The notes: generated from the letters alone by a model not told the origin. A stretch of 64,000 nt of DNA from Pectobacterium colocasium (GCF_020181655.1 NZ_CP084032.1:1798001-1862000); one strand, 5' to 3'. Shown: positions 43,577-52,341, counted from the stretch's first letter. A program made the numbers and translations.

Positions 43577-43962
43577 TTCAGTAATGAACTATATTTTAAC
43601 TATCACCGAAATGTCTATCATGCATGGCGAATAAATAAAACATTATGACATATTGAAATTTTCAGTTTTCTGACCATTAACGTCCTGAGAAGTAAATTGA
43701 ATAAACTCCAATGCTTAAGAACCCTGAGAAGTACTGCTTCTGAGCAATGATACTTCCGTTGGTTCAAGGGCCCCTAAAGATGTTCATTGCCTAGAATTTG
43801 CAGACGAGGTGTTACGATCAGCTAGGCTTCTTTCCACTCCGGTACTATGTCCGATAGGCAGGAGCAGCTATATACCACCGCTCCTGCAGCGCTAATGCGG
43901 AGATAGCACTCCGCTCAGTAAAGCTTGTATTTTCATAAACCGCAATAATTTTAACTTAAGCC
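43577..43962. other. Intergenic region with two small inverted repeats
   Basis: AGGAGC/GCTCCT (about 43860-43886) and GCGGAG/CTCCGC (about 43898-43915) form short stems beyond the ariB-like stop. No gene seen. Confidence 0.45.
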
Positions 43963-44820
43963 TTAATGTAAAGTTAACAATTGATTCAGGCAGTTATGTA
44001 ATTTCGTAGTTCTAAATGTGTGATGATCGTAACTCATACGCATATAACTATCTATCTCATCCAGACGCATGTTCTTATTTACAGATACATCCGTCCCATA
44101 CATCATTTTTAATATACAAGTGAAATCATGTCCATTGCATATAGAAAAGTGGTCTGGAGACATTAATTCTAATTTACGCACTTCATTAAATAAGTCTGCT
44201 ACATTAAAATCCCCACCGGCACGACTTCTATTAACTACATGGTTTATATACTCATTCTCATCAACTAAAACCTCTATTTTATTAATGCTTACAAAATCCC
44301 GATGTTTTAATCCTTTGAAATTAAGATTACTATGTGTAAGATAATTGTACCATTTGAGAAGTCCGATTTTATAACATGCACAAAGGATATTCATCTTTAC
44401 ATCACGACAGAATGATTCAGCTAATTCCCCTTGAATTAGTTTTCTATCTGTGTGTGACATAATAAATTTATCAACCACTCCACCTTTAACTAACATCATT
44501 TCAAGATCATGAGCATCAGTATAAAAAACCCCCTCGTAATTTATTCCACTTAACTCATCAAAATCAGCGTCACATACACCATACACAGCATCATTCCCAG
44601 CATGACGTAATTGACTAACAGCCGATATTACCTCACGTTTCCCATTTTCTGGCGATTCATAAATCATCCTATTATCAAGCCGGTATGCATTGAAAAATCG
44701 GATATCTGTAATGCCCTCAACTACAATCAATATACGACGTCGATTCATTTCGCTTCTGAATAAAAGCATCATACTACTCAGCCAATCATCTTCGCTAACA
44801 GCATCGCGTAATGACATCAT
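43963..44820 (-). CDS. ariB: AriB-like DUF4435 TOPRIM nuclease (PARIS)
   Basis: 285 residues. IVVEGITDIRFF gives Glu35, and GVCDADFDE gives Asp84 and Asp86, the TOPRIM acidic residues of the DUF4435 family. The ATG follows the stop of the ATPase gene with no gap. In PARIS, AriB is held inactive by AriA and released when a phage anti-restriction protein such as Ocr is sensed; it then cleaves host tRNA and aborts infection. Gene order (ATPase first, nuclease second) and sizes fit the two-gene form. Named by motif and context, not by alignment. Confidence 0.75.
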   Translation of the reverse strand: MMSLRDAVSEDDWLSSMMLLFRSEMNRRRILIVVEGITDIRFFNAYRLDNRMIYESPENGKREVISAVSQLRHAGNDAVYGVCDADFDELSGINYEGVFYTDAHDLEMMLVKGGVVDKFIMSHTDRKLIQGELAESFCRDVKMNILCACYKIGLLKWYNYLTHSNLNFKGLKHRDFVSINKIEVLVDENEYINHVVNRSRAGGDFNVADLFNEVRKLELMSPDHFSICNGHDFTCILKMMYGTDVSVNKNMRLDEIDSYMRMSYDHHTFRTTKLHNCLNQLLTLH

Positions 44821-46065
44821 TCACTCTTTTCCTTCTGAAGACTGTTGGCTTTCATTTCTATTTTTAATCATTTCATAAAGATCGTATGTTAATTCCCAAT
44901 TCTTACTGATTACTTGTGGTGAGTGAGTAGCAATAATGACCTTTTCATACTCGTTAATTTTTTGTATTTTTTTGAGAGAATCTAAGAAAGTTTGTTGCCA
45001 AGCGACATGCAATGATATCTCGGGCTCGTCTATAAGAATTACTTTTTGTGAAACCAGATCGAAAATCAAATTAAAAAGAAGAACTATTTGGTTTTGTTCT
45101 CCCGATGAAAGCATATTACGATCAATGATATCACCATTTAAACTTTCGAAATAAAATCCTTTATCTCTATCAATCATCACTTTTTTAAAAGCTAAAATCT
45201 TTTCTTGCAAAATTGATTCAAATAAATCAATCTTTTGATGCAATGTCTGAAAGGGGGACAGTTTCCCAAGGGCATCTTCAATGTATAGATCCAAGACACC
45301 TAGATATTCATTACTACTATAAAGACTTGTGCTTTTTTCAGGCATTAGATCATTTTCAGCCTGAATAAGACCATACCGCATGTAATGACGACGTTTATCT
45401 TGAATGCCATTTAAGCGCGCTTGAATATTTCCTGACGAAAATCGTTTTTGTTGTTCTAAACGCTCAAATAACCGGATAGGAAATGTAGCATCTAATCTTT
45501 GTGATAATGCAGCGGAATCATCCTGTGCGCTTTCCATCAAATCTTTTAATTTTCTTGCACATAAATCAATGACTGTTTCATCATCAGCCCTAACTTGTAA
45601 TCGATCTGCACATATAAAAGATACGTCTTCTTTCGATGTAATGTGACTTAATACCTTCGAAGATAATGGCTTATCCAGTTGTGGTTTTTGTTTTGGTTTA
45701 GCTTCCCTCCCATGCCAGCTTATATAAAATACTTCTTCCGTACTGGATTCATCTTTTTGTAACTTGAGTTTTTCAGTTGCGATGCTTCCCAAATTATTAT
45801 CTATATGATTCAGTATTAAGCCATCTTTCTTAGTATCATGAGTAATTGAAACTGAGCCACCTTGAAATTCAATCTTAATTAAATCAAACTTAAGTTTACA
45901 TAGGATATTTAATTCATTTGCAAGGATACCATTGATTATCTTAAGAATCATCGTCTTACCGTATCCATTTGGACCTGTAAGCATAGTAATTTCATGGTTA
46001 TCCAAGGGGATTTCATAATCAAGGAGACCAAATAGTTTGTTTATTTCCAAATGTATTAATTTCAA
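44821..46065 (-). CDS. ariA: AriA-like AAA_15 ATPase (PARIS)
   Basis: 414 residues from TTG (AAGGG upstream). ABC/SMC-like ATPase: Walker A GPNGYGKT (31-38), signature LSSGEQNQ (about 317-324), Walker B VILIDEPEISLH and THSPQ. The central part is a coiled insertion. This is the AAA_15/OLD-like class used by AriA as the trigger sensor and AriB cage. Paired with the DUF4435 gene. All nucleotide motifs are intact, so the system appears functional. Confidence 0.8.
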   Translation of the reverse strand: MKLIHLEINKLFGLLDYEIPLDNHEITMLTGPNGYGKTMILKIINGILANELNILCKLKFDLIKIEFQGGSVSITHDTKKDGLILNHIDNNLGSIATEKLKLQKDESSTEEVFYISWHGREAKPKQKPQLDKPLSSKVLSHITSKEDVSFICADRLQVRADDETVIDLCARKLKDLMESAQDDSAALSQRLDATFPIRLFERLEQQKRFSSGNIQARLNGIQDKRRHYMRYGLIQAENDLMPEKSTSLYSSNEYLGVLDLYIEDALGKLSPFQTLHQKIDLFESILQEKILAFKKVMIDRDKGFYFESLNGDIIDRNMLSSGEQNQIVLLFNLIFDLVSQKVILIDEPEISLHVAWQQTFLDSLKKIQKINEYEKVIIATHSPQVISKNWELTYDLYEMIKNRNESQQSSEGKE

Positions 46066-46273
46066 GTCAAAACCCTTATGTAGATGATTAATTGCAGTTA
46101 TTTATCATATGGCTTCATAATGTGTATTCTACTTATTAAATTAATACAAAACAAATGGATTTGTAGTATTCATTGTTTATCTCCACGCTCTCATACCTCG
46201 CATCGGAAACCGTAACCTGAAGCTCTAAACCCGTCGTCAAGCCGTTTCCGCTTACCTGACTGAATAGCCATGC

Positions 46274-46441
46274 CTATTTGTCTATCATGCGTTTAAGGCT
46301 TTGAGCGCTAACGCAGTTAGACCAATCCAGCGCACGGCGATTTTTCCGCCCTCTGTTTCTATCCCCGTTCACATACACCCAGCGGATGAGCTGGCCTGCT
46401 ACTACAGCTGGTGCCATTATTTTGGTGTAATCAATTTTCAT
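46274..46441 (-). CDS. Small basic protein
   Basis: 55 residues: begins MKIDYTKIMAPAVVAGQLI, then basic (GDRNRGRKNRRALDW) and ends KRMIDK. AAAGGA precedes the ATG by eight bases. The basic middle suggests nucleic-acid contact. Unrecognised. Confidence 0.45.
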   Translation of the reverse strand: MKIDYTKIMAPAVVAGQLIRWVYVNGDRNRGRKNRRALDWSNCVSAQSLKRMIDK

Positions 46442-46728
46442 GTGTTTTTCCTTTTATTATTATTATTGTTTGTATTTATATAATGCAGAACATGTCATTG
46501 TCAAAAATAAATGTGAAAAAATGAAATAAAATATACTTTTGTGAGATTATGTTCACTGATTTCGGTGGTTTTTAAATATAACAGAGTTTTCAAAGAAAGA
46601 TGTTTGGTTTCAGTACAGAAAAACTTCACCGTAAAAATATTTAATATAATGATTTTAACTTGGAGTGCGCCAGCCAACTCGTTCCGTTTTATCTTCTGTC
46701 ATATCTTTACTTTGAATGATAGACAGCA

Positions 46729-46751
46729 AGTGATTGTTTTATACAATCACT
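46729..46751. repeat. GTGATTG hairpin, copy 1
   Basis: AGTGATTG-N7-CAATCACT, followed by AAGCGCTGCTT. Confidence 0.5.
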
Positions 46752-46866
46752 AAGCGCTGCTTGGTTATAGGGATATGTTATTTTTTCCTTTTAATACATA
46801 GCGGCTATCGCCGCAATTATTTATGGATAAATCCATCATTACAGGGATGAACCCTGTTTCAGCAAT

Positions 46867-46887
46867 GTGATTGTCTTTAACAATCAC
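46867..46887. repeat. GTGATTG hairpin, copy 2
   Basis: GTGATTGT-N5-ACAATCAC, followed by GAAGTGCTGCTT; 138 bases from copy 1. Confidence 0.5.
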
Positions 46888-47357
46888 GAAGTGCTGCTTC
46901 TGTGAATATCTTTCATACATTGAAGAGTAAATAGCCTGTTTTACAGAGTTAACACAAAACTCGATTATGGGATCTTTTTTAAAACTGAATGATGTAACGA
47001 TCTAAATACGATCCTTTTCGTCTTTGCGGGAAAATATTGAAACTACCGTATCAAGATAAAAATATATTAATGTCAGCGTCAGGGCGAAGCCGTGCTTCAG
47101 CACATGAGCGTCAGCTCATAGATGGTGGTGATTTTCAAAAAAGGATTTTAATGGAATAAAAAGGAAAGCTCTGCAATAAAAAATGCAACCCGAAAATTGT
47201 TAATCATTTTAAGGTTAAAACCCCATGTGGCGATCATAAAAATCGCCCGGTTTCTGTTTATCCTCTTAAGTATTATCTCTTACTTCTTGCAAAATTAAAT
47301 TGAGACAAAATCGGCTTGTAGCCCTTGCTGTATAAGGGATTAAACAAAAAAACGGGA

Positions 47358-47441
47358 CTGACTGTACGGTCAGTGTTCCTGACTCTGTGGTCAGTATTCC
47401 TGACTGTACAGTGAGCTTTCCTGACTCTGTAGTCAGTTTCT
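47358..47441. repeat. Four 21-bp iterons, candidate replication origin
   Basis: Four head-to-tail repeats of exactly 21 bp, each starting CTGACT and ending in TTC or TTT, with an internal CTGACT...GTCAG dyad in three of them. Iterons next to a Rep gene are the hallmark of theta-type plasmid origins. The RepL-like gene would start about 160 bases downstream were it not for the IS5-family insertion. Confidence 0.75.
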
Positions 47442-47571
47442 ATGTCATTTTATAGACTAAAAATGACAGTGCTTTAAATTATCGTCACTGGAATACTTGC
47501 GATTTCTAAAATATTTTCGCAAAAAAATATGCAAAAAACTTGATATCTATTTTGTGCATGGTATTTAGAGC

Positions 47572-48075
47572 CTATCCCAATAGGATTTTATTCCAGACAA
47601 TAATGCCGCAGGAAAAATGCAGCATCGCCTCATAGTTTTCGACTTTTTTCTCCCAACGAGTCAGAAGCCGACGGAAGCGGTTCATCCAGCTGTGCGTTCT
47701 CTCCACTACCCACCGACGGGCTTTGTAATTCATATTCTCTTTGCTGGCATCGGATTCTTCTTTACGCGACTGGATATGCGGTTCATAACGCCGATTTTTC
47801 AGTTCACTTTCCAGCCATTCCGCGTCATACCCCTTGTCCAGACAGATATTCAGCCTTCTGCCCGGCCTCCCCGTCTGAAGCGCATCAAGGGTCTCTGTGA
47901 CTAACCTGATATCGTGGGTATTTGCCCCTGCGACAACCACTGAGAGCGGCAGCCCGTTCGCATCGGTCATCAGGCTACGCTTTACCCCCTGTTTCCCCCG
48001 GTCCGTGGGGTTCCGGCCTGTTTTTTTGAGCCTGCTAGCGGGGATTTTGTCATACAGCCGTCCATCGACAACCAT
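47572..48075 (-). CDS. IS5-family transposase, OrfB part
   Basis: 167 residues with VVDGRLYDKIPASRLKK, LDKGYDAEWLE (second Asp) and VVERTHSWMNRFRRL (catalytic Glu). Overlaps OrfA; the full DDE enzyme needs a ribosomal frameshift. Confidence 0.8.
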   Translation of the reverse strand: MVVDGRLYDKIPASRLKKTGRNPTDRGKQGVKRSLMTDANGLPLSVVVAGANTHDIRLVTETLDALQTGRPGRRLNICLDKGYDAEWLESELKNRRYEPHIQSRKEESDASKENMNYKARRWVVERTHSWMNRFRRLLTRWEKKVENYEAMLHFSCGIIVWNKILLG

Positions 48076-48380
48076 GACCAGTCGATGGCTTTCAGTTGCT
48101 CGCTGGTCATCAATCCGTTCTGCCAGAAACGCTCAAAAACCCCCGCCGCGCGCCATTCCTGAAAGCGGCGGTGTGCAGAACTCGATGAACATATCCCTGT
48201 TTCATTTAGTGCGTTCCATTGGCATCCGGTGCGAAGAACAAAGAAAATGGCGTCCATAGCCACTCGGTCATCAACCCGTTTTCGGTGCGTTCCCAGTGGA
48301 TGGTTAGTTTTATGTTCAGGAATAAGCGGCGCTATTTTTTCCCAGAGTTCATCACTAATCCGCCACTTGCTGCCAGTCAT
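47982..48380 (-). CDS. IS5-family transposase, OrfA part
   Basis: 132 residues. Opens with the DUF4096-type domain (WRISDELWEKIAPLIPEH) and reaches the first catalytic Asp (SWLSMDG) before going out of frame. Joined to OrfB by frameshift in the C/G-rich stretch near 47990-48010. Confidence 0.8.
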   Translation of the reverse strand: MTGSKWRISDELWEKIAPLIPEHKTNHPLGTHRKRVDDRVAMDAIFFVLRTGCQWNALNETGICSSSSAHRRFQEWRAAGVFERFWQNGLMTSEQLKAIDWSWLSMDGCMTKSPLAGSKKQAGTPRTGGNRG

Positions 48381-48476
48381 GCTACGTCCTCAAAAATTCT
48401 CAGTTACTTATATTCTAACAATTCCTATTGGGATAGGCTCTTAATTATAAATAAAACAATAAGAGGTAATGTCGTG

Positions 48477-49247
48477 ATGGATGAAATAGAAGTTGATTTA
48501 GATTTAGGCTTAAATCCTTTTTGCTTTGAGACAGAGATAAAGATTGAAACAAGAAAGAAGAACCTGACTGTTTTAAGAGGAACAGAACTTATTGAAAGGA
48601 AAGATGCCAGCAAATCTTATTTTGCCAATATAGTACATACACAAGAGGTCGATAAAGAAGAGTTCATTAAGCTCTACACTTCCCAGATAAAAGCATATTT
48701 TGATTTAACGAAAACAGCGTACAAGGTGTTTTTCATATTTCTCCGTATCTATCAGGATGCGATAGGTAAAGATCACTTTTACCTGAGCTGTAAAAAAGCA
48801 ATGTCGCTTGCGGAAAAGATAGATCACTTCGTCTTGTCTGAATCTATCTTTTACAGAGGCATAAAAGAACTTATTGAGAAATGTATTATTGCTAAAACGA
48901 ATGAAAAAAACTGGTATTTTATAAATCCTGCTATTGTGTTCAATGGTGATCGTGCTCGCTTTGTTTCAGAGATTATAAAAAAGAAAGAAGTAATGGAAGA
49001 ACAACCCGAAAGCGTTGCCAGTACTGACCGAAGGAATAAAAGTATTAAGGAAAAAGGTATAACTATTGAGGCAGTCATAGAAGACGTAAATAGCCAAGAA
49101 GATATAGATTTGTTAATCGCAAGATTACAAGCTAAAAAATATCAAAAGAAAATGATGAATAAAAGCACGGATAGAGCTATTGCTACCAAGGGAGAAATGC
49201 TTCTACCGCAAGAAGAACCGTTAGATTGGGATAATATTCAGGGCTAG
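48477..49247 (+). CDS. RepL-like plasmid replication initiator
   Basis: 256 residues from the ATG at 48477 (AAGAGG upstream). The core (YKVFFIFLRIYQDAIGKDHFYL, LSESIFYRGIKELIEKCIIAK, WYFINPAIVFNGDRARFV, at roughly 77-165) is a winged-helix domain ending in the INPxxxFNGDR signature of the RepL family. The C-terminus is Lys/Glu-rich. It should bind the 21-bp iterons. Its promoter region has been replaced by the IS5-family element, so expression may now depend on an IS-borne promoter. Confidence 0.65.
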   Translation: MDEIEVDLDLGLNPFCFETEIKIETRKKNLTVLRGTELIERKDASKSYFANIVHTQEVDKEEFIKLYTSQIKAYFDLTKTAYKVFFIFLRIYQDAIGKDHFYLSCKKAMSLAEKIDHFVLSESIFYRGIKELIEKCIIAKTNEKNWYFINPAIVFNGDRARFVSEIIKKKEVMEEQPESVASTDRRNKSIKEKGITIEAVIEDVNSQEDIDLLIARLQAKKYQKKMMNKSTDRAIATKGEMLLPQEEPLDWDNIQG

Positions 49248-49340
49248 GATTTGTTCGTAACGATGATGTTCAAGAGCGTCTTCCTAAATAGGACAAATCC
49301 AAAGTACAGGTCAAAAGCCATCTAGAAAAAATAAACTTTA

Positions 49341-49368
49341 TAAAAAAAGCCATCCTGTGTGGATGGCT
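49341..49368 (-). terminator. Terminator of the HicAB-like operon
   Basis: AGCCATCC and GGATGGCT pair across five bases, followed on the minus strand by a T-run. It lies between the convergent RepL-like and HicB-like genes. Confidence 0.75.
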
Positions 49369-49392
49369 AAAGTGAGACTTTGGAAGGTATTG

Positions 49393-49956
49393 TCATGCGG
49401 TCATTGCATCATGACTATTATTGAATACATCTAAATAATGTGAAACATTTTCCATTGATTGCGCATGTCTAATAGATAAAGCTGTATTGATAGCACTAGT
49501 AATACGAGCTTGTTTTACAATGTCTTTATCAATGGAGTTATTTCTCTCTAACCAATCAGCTATATCACTCCACGCCCATAGTGGACGATTACTATCTACG
49601 CGCAGGATTGGGGTCGGAAAATTCCCATTACCTCTGCTTCCATTACTATATCTTGAAAGAGAAGCCTTGGTAGTACCTGCTAACTCTGCAGCATCACTTA
49701 AACTAACCATATCACCAATATCCACAGACAGGCATTTTAATCCCTCGACTGATTCAATATTAGCAATTGCTGATAACACCGCCTTTTCATACCCATCTGC
49801 TTTTCTGTTAAAATTTATATAAAGAGTACCGTTATATGCTGCCGGATGAGCATCCGCACAGCCAGCTTCATATAATGCATCTGAAACTTCAAATAAATCC
49901 TCATCATTAGTAATCTTCTTACCGCCTACCACAATATCAAAACTATATTTTTTCAT
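49393..49956 (-). CDS. HicB-like antitoxin with C-terminal HTH
   Basis: 187 residues. The N-terminal 75 residues (YSFDIVVGG, then a NFNRKADGYEKAVLSAIANIE region) recall the partial RNase H-like fold of HicB. A helix-turn-helix follows (MVSLSDAAELAGTTKASLSRY, about 82-102) and an AlpA-like strand FPTPILRVDSNRPLW. It likely binds the operator at 50296-50342 and neutralises the product of the gene upstream. Family call is tentative. Confidence 0.55.
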   Translation of the reverse strand: MKKYSFDIVVGGKKITNDEDLFEVSDALYEAGCADAHPAAYNGTLYINFNRKADGYEKAVLSAIANIESVEGLKCLSVDIGDMVSLSDAAELAGTTKASLSRYSNGSRGNGNFPTPILRVDSNRPLWAWSDIADWLERNNSIDKDIVKQARITSAINTALSIRHAQSMENVSHYLDVFNNSHDAMTA

Positions 49957-49991
49957 AATAAATCACCTCTATATTGTGTGAGACTTTAGAA

Positions 49992-50012
49992 AAGGCCACC
50001 TCAAGTGGCCTT
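49992..50012. other. Hairpin between the two genes of the pair
   Basis: AAGGCCAC pairs with GTGGCCTT across four bases. Located between the HicA-like stop and the HicB-like start, it may tune the ratio of the two products. Confidence 0.5.
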
Positions 50013-50016
50013 GAGC

Positions 50017-50274
50017 TTAATTGCATTTATCTACTAATGAGATTATGTCCTTCGCGTGGTCTTCAGGGCTTTCAGGCGTTCCCCAAACTGATTTTTGATG
50101 ACATTTATCTTTGCCACCACATCTCAAAATTCCCACTGCATGACCTTTCCCTTTGCGTGTAACGTAGGTCCAGCCTTTGGACACGGCATATGCAATTGCC
50201 GCATCAATATGCTTGTTTTTATGATACGCGATAGACGATCTCCTTCCCGTAAGTCTCACATTATTAAAGAACAC
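50017..50274 (-). CDS. HicA-like toxin
   Basis: Up to 85 residues from GTG at 50274; the true start is uncertain as no clear ribosome site is visible. KGWTYVTRKGKGHAVGILRC resembles the GW...KGSHH strand and catalytic His of HicA mRNA interferases, with His in KGHAV. A second part (CHQKSVWGTPESPEDHAKDI) carries more Cys and could bind metal. Toxin-first gene order matches hicAB. Confidence 0.5.
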   Translation of the reverse strand: MFFNNVRLTGRRSSIAYHKNKHIDAAIAYAVSKGWTYVTRKGKGHAVGILRCGGKDKCHQKSVWGTPESPEDHAKDIISLVDKCN

Positions 50275-50295
50275 AGTTAGTCAAAGGAACTAACT

Positions 50296-50342
50296 GGTAA
50301 CAATAGTAACCAATTAAATTCGTGCTGTCAACTATCGTTACC
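50296..50342. promoter_or_regulatory. Operator of the HicAB-like pair
   Basis: GGTAACAATAGT (50296-50307) and ACTATCGTTACC (50331-50342) are inverted copies with 11 of 12 matches, 23 bases apart, just upstream of the toxin start. Confidence 0.65.
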
Positions 50343-50908
50343 ACTTTTAGTGCAGGTGTATGAAATATCGAGTAGATAAACCTTTTCCACGCAGGCAGTC
50401 TAAGGCTGATAACTCTTTTGAGCATCAGCGCACTGGTGATTGCCGTAAGATCACTGTCCGGTTTTCAACACTCAGTTTGCTGCCTCCTCTTTCCATTCAG
50501 CCACTCGTGGTGTAGTGCCCTGTGCTTGCGCAGGGATGAAACTATCCTCATCACTCTACCTGCTTTAACCTTTGAATGAACGACGTTTTACGCCGTCTCT
50601 CCTGATTCATATATTACGATAGGTATTTTCAATTGATCGTTACCAAAGATCTATAAAGTATATTTGATAGTTAAAATCTATCAATTGAGATTAATTGATC
50701 GGTTTTTTAATTGGTGATATCGATCGATTATTTATTTGTGATGGTTTTAATCTATCAAATGATTTGAATTCGATCGATACAAACGATATGACGAACAGAA
50801 AAATAAATTGAATCCTATCAATTGATTAATGCTTTTTTACAGCCCAGAGAGACCAACCTATGGGTAGGGCTGTCTTTGACATAAAGTTTCCACACATTGG
50901 GGATAGAT
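50343..50908. other. Long control region with TGATAG/CTATCA palindromes
   Basis: The first 270 bases show nothing recognisable. From 50620 on it is AT-rich with repeated GATCGAT, CAATTGA and TGATAG/CTATCA boxes. No gene seen. Confidence 0.5.
50620..50800. promoter_or_regulatory. Palindrome cluster upstream of lipoprotein genes
   Basis: TTGATAG-N7-CTATCAA at 50664-50684, TGATGG-N7-CTATCA at 50739-50757, ATCGATCGAT near 50720 and TCGATCGATA near 50772. Same box and spacer length as at 18161-18179. Confidence 0.5.
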
Positions 50909-51475
50909 ATGAAATTACGGATAGTGATGCCACTGGTTCTGTCTGCTGCCGCACTGACAGGATGCCAGCAGCTCAACGATGGCGTGAATACAGTTAATGG
51001 AGCAATCAGCTCGTCGATGTCTTCAGTAGGTAAAGCGCTGGGAGGAACTGCCACCCCTCAAAGTCTTGGCCCAGTATCGTCTGTATCTGGCCTTGGTGCT
51101 GTCTGCAAAGACTATGAAGAAAATGCAATGGCATCAGAAAAGAAATGGACAGGCAAAAGGATCTCTATCACCAATGCCACTGTTCTGGAAGTTACGAAGG
51201 GCAGAAGTGCCAGCGACATGATGACGGGAATGCCCAAATCAGCACCTAACTATTACCTTTTATTTAAAACCTCTGATACGAGCTACTGCGGCGGGATGGT
51301 CTGGCTGGATTACTACTCTGGTATTAATGATGGCGTTCTTACCTATAAGAAAGGCCAGAAAGTCAGCGTCACCGGAACGGTAAACAATTTCGAAGTCCGT
51401 GGGTTCGCTACCGTCAACAACGCCGATATGCCAGTTCGTCTGGTTGTACTGAGAAACGGCACAATCAATCATTAA
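50909..51475 (+). CDS. Lipoprotein with OB-fold-like domain
   Basis: 188 residues from the ATG at 50909. Lipoprotein signal with lipobox LTGC (Cys18), Gln after the Cys, so outer-membrane sorting is predicted. The linker (about 25-55) is Ser/Gly-rich. The mature domain (ITNATVLEVTKG, YYLLFKTSDT, QKVSVTGTVNNFEVRGF) has the strand pattern of an OB-like fold, as in the tRNA_anti-like family. Plasmid and ICE genomes often carry such proteins; function unknown. Confidence 0.65.
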   Translation: MKLRIVMPLVLSAAALTGCQQLNDGVNTVNGAISSSMSSVGKALGGTATPQSLGPVSSVSGLGAVCKDYEENAMASEKKWTGKRISITNATVLEVTKGRSASDMMTGMPKSAPNYYLLFKTSDTSYCGGMVWLDYYSGINDGVLTYKKGQKVSVTGTVNNFEVRGFATVNNADMPVRLVVLRNGTINH

Positions 51476-51490
51476 TTCCGGGATAACACT

Positions 51491-52042
51491 ATGCGTAAAA
51501 TTTTACTCGTGGCGGGTCTTGCTGCTCTTGTATCGGGATGCGGTGAAAAAGGCGATTTTGAGAAAGCGATCAACGCGAAAATATCACAATCGAAGCTGTG
51601 CTACTCCCTGCAAGACAATGACATTGTATTCAACAAAGGTTTTCCAATTAAGGTTAACCGTGGCTACCGTTCTGCTGGATACAGTGCCAGTGATGAAATC
51701 CTTAGAGGACTTGTTGAACAAGGGCTGCTCACTGTTTCACAACAGTCTAACGGCTTTAGCAGTGTTGATGTTCTGGAAGTCACGGACAAGGGCCAAGAGG
51801 TTGAGTTTTGGGACCGTGAGAAAGGTGCCTGTGTTGGTCATCGGGAAGTTTCTGAGATAAAGGAATGGACCGAACCGGGAAACGGTGATCAGAAAGTTGT
51901 TCGCGTGTCATATACATGGAAGTTGGCGGATGTTCCTTCATGGGTGGACAAGAAAGCGTTCTCCAGCGTCAAGGGTATGGATGAACCTGAAGACGGCAAA
52001 ATTAATCTTGTTAAAACCAGCAATGGCTGGAAAGCGCTCTAA
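51491..52042 (+). CDS. Lipoprotein 2
   Basis: 183 residues. Lipobox VSGC (Cys17), then Gly-Glu-Lys. The mature part (LCYSLQDNDIVFNKGFPIKV, ILRGLVEQGLLTVSQQ, WKLADVPSW) contains a winged-helix-like stretch and beta strands. 15 bases after the previous lipoprotein gene, so cotranscribed. Unrecognised. Confidence 0.6.
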   Translation: MRKILLVAGLAALVSGCGEKGDFEKAINAKISQSKLCYSLQDNDIVFNKGFPIKVNRGYRSAGYSASDEILRGLVEQGLLTVSQQSNGFSSVDVLEVTDKGQEVEFWDREKGACVGHREVSEIKEWTEPGNGDQKVVRVSYTWKLADVPSWVDKKAFSSVKGMDEPEDGKINLVKTSNGWKAL

Positions 52043-52052
52043 GGGGTCTATC

Positions 52053-52328
52053 ATGGAAAATAATACAATTCAGTGTCCGTTTTGCTTGAAAGAGAGCCAG
52101 CGCGGTGTTCATGTCTGCACCGGCTGCATGGCGACTGTTTTATATGGAGCCTATCCGCAGTGGTATGCGCTTGTGGTTATCTTCCTCTCCTTTGGTCTGT
52201 CAGCACTGATTGGTATGTCATCAGGTATAGCGGGGGCTACTATCAGCATGCCTATAATCGCTGTTGTTGGGTTTGTGGCTGGTAAGGCTATTTTTTCTGA
52301 TAATGTTGTGTTCAGGCGAAGGATGTAA
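52053..52328 (+). CDS. Zinc-ribbon membrane protein
   Basis: 91 residues from the ATG at 52053 (AAGGGG upstream). N-terminal CPFC and CTGC make a zinc ribbon, followed by two hydrophobic segments (about 37-58 and 62-82). Third gene of the lipoprotein cluster. Unrecognised. Confidence 0.55.
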   Translation: MENNTIQCPFCLKESQRGVHVCTGCMATVLYGAYPQWYALVVIFLSFGLSALIGMSSGIAGATISMPIIAVVGFVAGKAIFSDNVVFRRRM

Positions 52329-52341
52329 TTATCTCATAGAT

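Larger units (their letters stand above)
46442..47357. other. Leader region of the replicon with repeated hairpins
   Basis: Two related hairpins (46729-46751 and 46867-46887), each GTGATTG with its complement and flanked by AGCA on the left and GCTGCTT on the right. No convincing gene; the open frame at 46541-46753 has no ribosome site. Possible copy-control RNA or protein-binding sites. Confidence 0.45.
47568..48440 (-). mobile_element. IS5-family insertion sequence (IS427-like group)
   Basis: 873 bp with terminal repeats GAGCCTATCCCAATAGGA (47568-47585) and its near-complement at the right end. The direct repeat TTA flanks it at 47565-47567 and 48441-48443. Two overlapping frames encode the transposase, as in IS427-type members. 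It separates the iterons from the RepL-like gene. Confidence 0.9.

Noticed and set aside
46541..46753. Open frame of 70 codons upstream of the iterons
   Set aside because: It runs through one of the twin hairpins and lacks a ribosome site.
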